In this document: in pieces, positions 61,447 through 64,000 of the stretch
How positions within the stretch are numbered: the first letter of the stretch is position 1
How the letters are laid out: every line of letters starts with the position of its first letter
From: Paraburkholderia caffeinilytica
GTDB lineage: Bacteria; Pseudomonadota; Gammaproteobacteria; Burkholderiales; Burkholderiaceae
Assembly (NCBI RefSeq): GCF_003368325.1
Contig: NZ_CP031467.1
Coordinates: forward strand, 3,658,001 to 3,722,000
Length of the DNA stretch: 64,000 nucleotides
Direction: 5' to 3'
Notes under the pieces: model-generated
Databases searched by the model: none
Told to the model about the DNA's origin: nothing
Seen by the model: the letters and a program-made list of their open reading frames with translations, nothing else
Translations under genes and position numbers: made by a program

Positions 61447-64000
61447 AGCTCATCCTTCCACACTCGCTGACAGCGCAGTGCGCGCTCGTGGTCTCGTGTC
61501 TTGCCGCCCTGGTGGTCGCGGTCGGTGCCACGACGCTTTACTCGCTGGCCGGCTCCGCGCACGCGCTTCGCGTATTGGCCGACAATCGGCTGGCACGCAT
61601 GGAGGACGCACAGGATCTGGCGCAGCACACGCTGATGATCGAGCGCCTGGCGCTACAGTTGTCGGGTGACCGCACGGCCGACGCCGTGCGCGAGACGCAT
61701 CGGCACGTGCTCGAACGGTTGTCATCGTTCGACCGTCTGGTGGAAGGTCTTGCCTCCGCAACCTCGAGCGACGACCCCGGCGTCGACGCGTTGGCGCTGC
61801 ATCGATCGAGCCAGCGTTTTCGTAATACGGTCAACATCGAGGCGCAGGTGCGCGAGAGCGCGCTGCGCGCCGGGGGCGCAGCCCCGTCCGCGCCGGCACC
61901 CGACGCGTCACTCGCGAGCCTCGACGATGATCTGCGCCGCCAGGCCGACGCCCTGGCCGTCGCGGCTCGCCTCCAATCGGAATACTTGACGCGCGACTAT
62001 CGCCAGGCGGTTCAGAATCTCGCCGAAAGCTCGGATCGCACGCGCGCATGGGTGGGCGCGGAGGTTGCGATGAGCCTGCTGCTTAGCTGGCTGATAGCCC
62101 GCGTATTTCTCGGTCGTCATGTCGTGACACGGCTGCGCCGGGTTAGCCACACGCTGCGGCACGGTGACGTGGAGAGCGCGCAGACCAGCCTTCCGGTGCA
62201 CGGGGACGATGAGATTGCCGACATGGCGCGGGCAGTCGAGCAGTTCCTTGAAGACCGGCGTCAGCGCCGGCAAGCCGAGGACGCGCTAAAGGAGCTCAAC
62301 GCCGGACTCGAGGCACGCGTCGCGGAGCGGACGGCCGAACTCAGCAGGGCGCTTGAGGGCAGGACCGCGGAAATCGTCGAGCGCCAGCACGCCGAAGAGG
62401 CCGCGCGGGCAAGCGAGCGCTTCCTGAGCAGCATCATCGAAAACATTCCGGACATGATCTTCGTCAAGGAAGCGGCGACCCTGCACTTCGTGCGCTTTAA
62501 CAAGGCGGCGGAACAACTGCTCGGCTACAGGCGCGAGGAACTCATCGGCCGATCCGTCCACGAGCTGTTTCCCGCGCACGAAGCGGAGTTCTTCGCGCTG
62601 AAGGATCGTGCCGTGCTGGATTCGCGGAAAATGGTCGACGTGCCGGAGGAGTCGGTCCGTACGCGCCACGGGGTGCGCTTCGTGCACACGATGAAGATCC
62701 CGATCCCAGATGCGCGGGGCGAGCCGCAGTTCCTGCTCGGCATCTCCCGCGACATTACGGAGCACAAGCGTGCCGACGAGGAGCTGCGGCGCTATCGCGA
62801 GCGTCTCGAAGAGATGGTCCTCGAACGAACAGCTGAACTGGCCGTCGCAAAGGAGCACGCCGATGCGGCCAACCAGGCCAAGAGCGACTTTCTCGCGCAC
62901 ATGAGCCACGAGCTACGCACGCCGTTGAACGGGATTCTGGGTTATGCGCAGATCCTTGGCCGCGACAGGAGCCTCGACCAACGACAGATCGACGGGCTCC
63001 GGGTGATCCAGCGCAGCGGCGAACACCTGCTTACGCTCATCAACGACATCCTGGATATGGCCAAAATCGAGGCCGGGAAGATGGAGCTCAACCTCTCCGA
63101 CGTTCCGCTCGACCGGTTCATCTCTTTCATTGCCGAGGCGATCGGGGTGAAGGCAACGGAAAAGGGGCTGGCCTTCGCCTGCGAGATGGCCCCTGATCTG
63201 CCCGCGGGCGTGCGCGTCGACGAAAAACGGCTGCGCCAGGTTCTGCTCAATCTGCTCTCCAATGCGATTACATTTACCGAAGAAGGAAGCGTGCGTCTGA
63301 GCGTCGGTTTCCTGCCGCCAGCACGACTGCGTTTCGAGGTGCAGGACACAGGCATCGGTATTGACGAAGCACATCTGGAGGCAATCTTCAGGCCTTTCGA
63401 ACAGGTGAGCGGCGCGCGCCACCGGTTGGGAGGCACGGGGCTGGGCCTCGCCATCAGCCGGCAGCTCCTGCGTTTGATGGGCAGCGAGATTCAAGTCTTG
63501 AGCCGCCGCGGCGCCGGCAGCACCTTCTCATTCGAACTGAACGTCTCGGCGGCGGTGCCTCATGCTGCTGTCGTCGCGCCGGTGCGGACGATAGGCGGCT
63601 ATAAGGGAGCGCGCAAGACGGTCCTGGTCGTGGATGACGTGGCGGAAAACCGCGCCGTGGCGGTCGATATGCTGAGCCAGTTCGGATTTGCCATGGCGGA
63701 GGCGGGCAACGGAGTGGAAGCGCTCGAGAAAGTCGAATCCCTGCGGCCGGCGCTCGTCCTGATGGACGTTGTCATGCCGGGCATGGACGGGCTCGAAGCC
63801 ACACGCCGCCTGCGCGAGATGCCAGAGTTCCGGGATCTGCCCGTCGTCGCAGTCTCCGCCGGCGCCTCGGGGGCCGCTGCTGCCCAAAGCCTGGCAGCCG
63901 GTGCGAATGCCTTCCTGTCCAAACCGATCGACTTCGATGAGCTGCTATCAAAGGTCGCGGCTCTCCTGAATATCGAATGGAGCGACGAGGCTTCCAGGGC
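61443..64000 (+). CDS. hybrid sensor histidine kinase (3' truncated by window)
   Basis: From GTG 61443 the frame is open to the window end (>850 residues). Order of domains: one N-terminal transmembrane helix ([25 protein letters not shown]), a helical periplasmic sensor to ~205, a second helix ([17 protein letters not shown]), HAMP, coiled coil, PAS (EIVERQ... [29 protein letters not shown]), HisKA with phospho-His489 ([18 protein letters not shown]), HATPase ([28 protein letters not shown]), then a receiver ([13 protein letters not shown]) with phospho-Asp775 in [14 protein letters not shown] downstream HPt or second receiver may follow beyond the window. Confidence 0.93.
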   Translation, partial: MKLILPHSLTAQCALVVSCLAALVVAVGATTLYSLAGSAHALRVLADNRLARMEDAQDLAQHTLMIERLALQLSGDRTADAVRETHRHVLERLSSFDRLVEGLASATSSDDPGVDALALHRSSQRFRNTVNIEAQVRESALRAGGAAPSAPAPDASLASLDDDLRRQADALAVAARLQSEYLTRDYRQAVQNLAESSDRTRAWVGAEVAMSLLLSWLIARVFLGRHVVTRLRRVSHTLRHGDVESAQTSLPVHGDDEIADMARAVEQFLEDRRQRRQAEDALKELNAGLEARVAERTAELSRALEGRTAEIVERQHAEEAARASERFLSSIIENIPDMIFVKEAATLHFVRFNKAAEQLLGYRREELIGRSVHELFPAHEAEFFALKDRAVLDSRKMVDVPEESVRTRHGVRFVHTMKIPIPDARGEPQFLLGISRDITEHKRADEELRRYRERLEEMVLERTAELAVAKEHADAANQAKSDFLAHMSHELRTPLNGILGYAQILGRDRSLDQRQIDGLRVIQRSGEHLLTLINDILDMAKIEAGKMELNLSDVPLDRFISFIAEAIGVKATEKGLAFACEMAPDLPAGVRVDEKRLRQVLLNLLSNAITFTEEGSVRLSVGFLPPARLRFEVQDTGIGIDEAHLEAIFRPFEQVSGARHRLGGTGLGLAISRQLLRLMGSEIQVLSRRGAGSTFSFELNVSAAVPHAAVVAPVRTIGGYKGARKTVLVVDDVAENRAVAVDMLSQFGFAMAEAGNGVEALEKVESLRPALVLMDVVMPGMDGLEATRRLREMPEFRDLPVVAVSAGASGAAAAQSLAAGANAFLSKPIDFDELLSKVAALLNIEWSDEASR

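Overview
The window looks like a chromosome segment of a Burkholderiaceae member, most likely Paraburkholderia. That is inference, based on high GC, strong GC3 codon bias, the order sucA-sucB-lpdA-zapE, a complete tad locus followed by a DUF2968 gene, an Hfq with a long Gly/Asn/His-rich tail, and a FadE-type acyl-CoA dehydrogenase cluster. No rRNA, tRNA, CRISPR array, prophage or intact insertion sequence was seen.

Layout. 1-5.6 kb: the end of the 2-oxoglutarate dehydrogenase operon (sucA partial, sucB, lpdA), a terminator, and zapE. 5.7-6.2 kb: a solo transposase-like N-terminal domain gene behind an RBS-overlapping hairpin. 6.3-12.1 kb, minus strand: an exported DUF2147 protein, a TpsB-type outer-membrane transporter, and two paralogous repeat-rich lipoproteins. 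12.7-26.6 kb, plus strand: a complete tad/Flp pilus locus (flp, tadV, tadE, cpaB, cpaC, tadZ, tadA, tadB, tadC, tadD, DUF3613, tadG), then a sigma-54 activator and a DUF2968 protein. Together 7-26.6 kb resembles a surface-adhesion island.

26.6-28.5 kb: a low-complexity stretch with a 13-bp tandem repeat, a palindromic intergenic element, two small genes, and an extended Hfq. 28.8-30.4 kb: a small lipoprotein, an ECF-like sigma factor and its anti-sigma factor, tightly coupled. 30.6-33.3 kb: a His/Met-rich exported protein, a VAO/PCMH-family flavoprotein oxidase and a Tat-exported partner of unknown function.

33.3-43.9 kb, minus strand: a fatty-acid degradation cluster (TetR regulator, FadE, two-domain FabG-like reductase, MaoC hydratase, FadI-like thiolase, FadD, DUF1329). 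These enzymes cover acyl activation, dehydrogenation, hydration, oxidation and thiolysis. 44.4-50.7 kb: assorted single genes (MFS transporter, ClC channel, DUF4148, cytochrome b561, DUF1269).

50.8-59.1 kb: an aromatic-compound cluster. A MarR regulator is divergent from a resorcylate-type decarboxylase, a benzaldehyde-type dehydrogenase, an aromatic-acid symporter, a BON protein, an FAD hydroxylase and a porin, with a perfect 15-bp inverted repeat in the divergent promoter. 59.2-64 kb: a YceI protein, then a periplasmic binding protein translationally coupled to a hybrid histidine kinase that runs off the window end.
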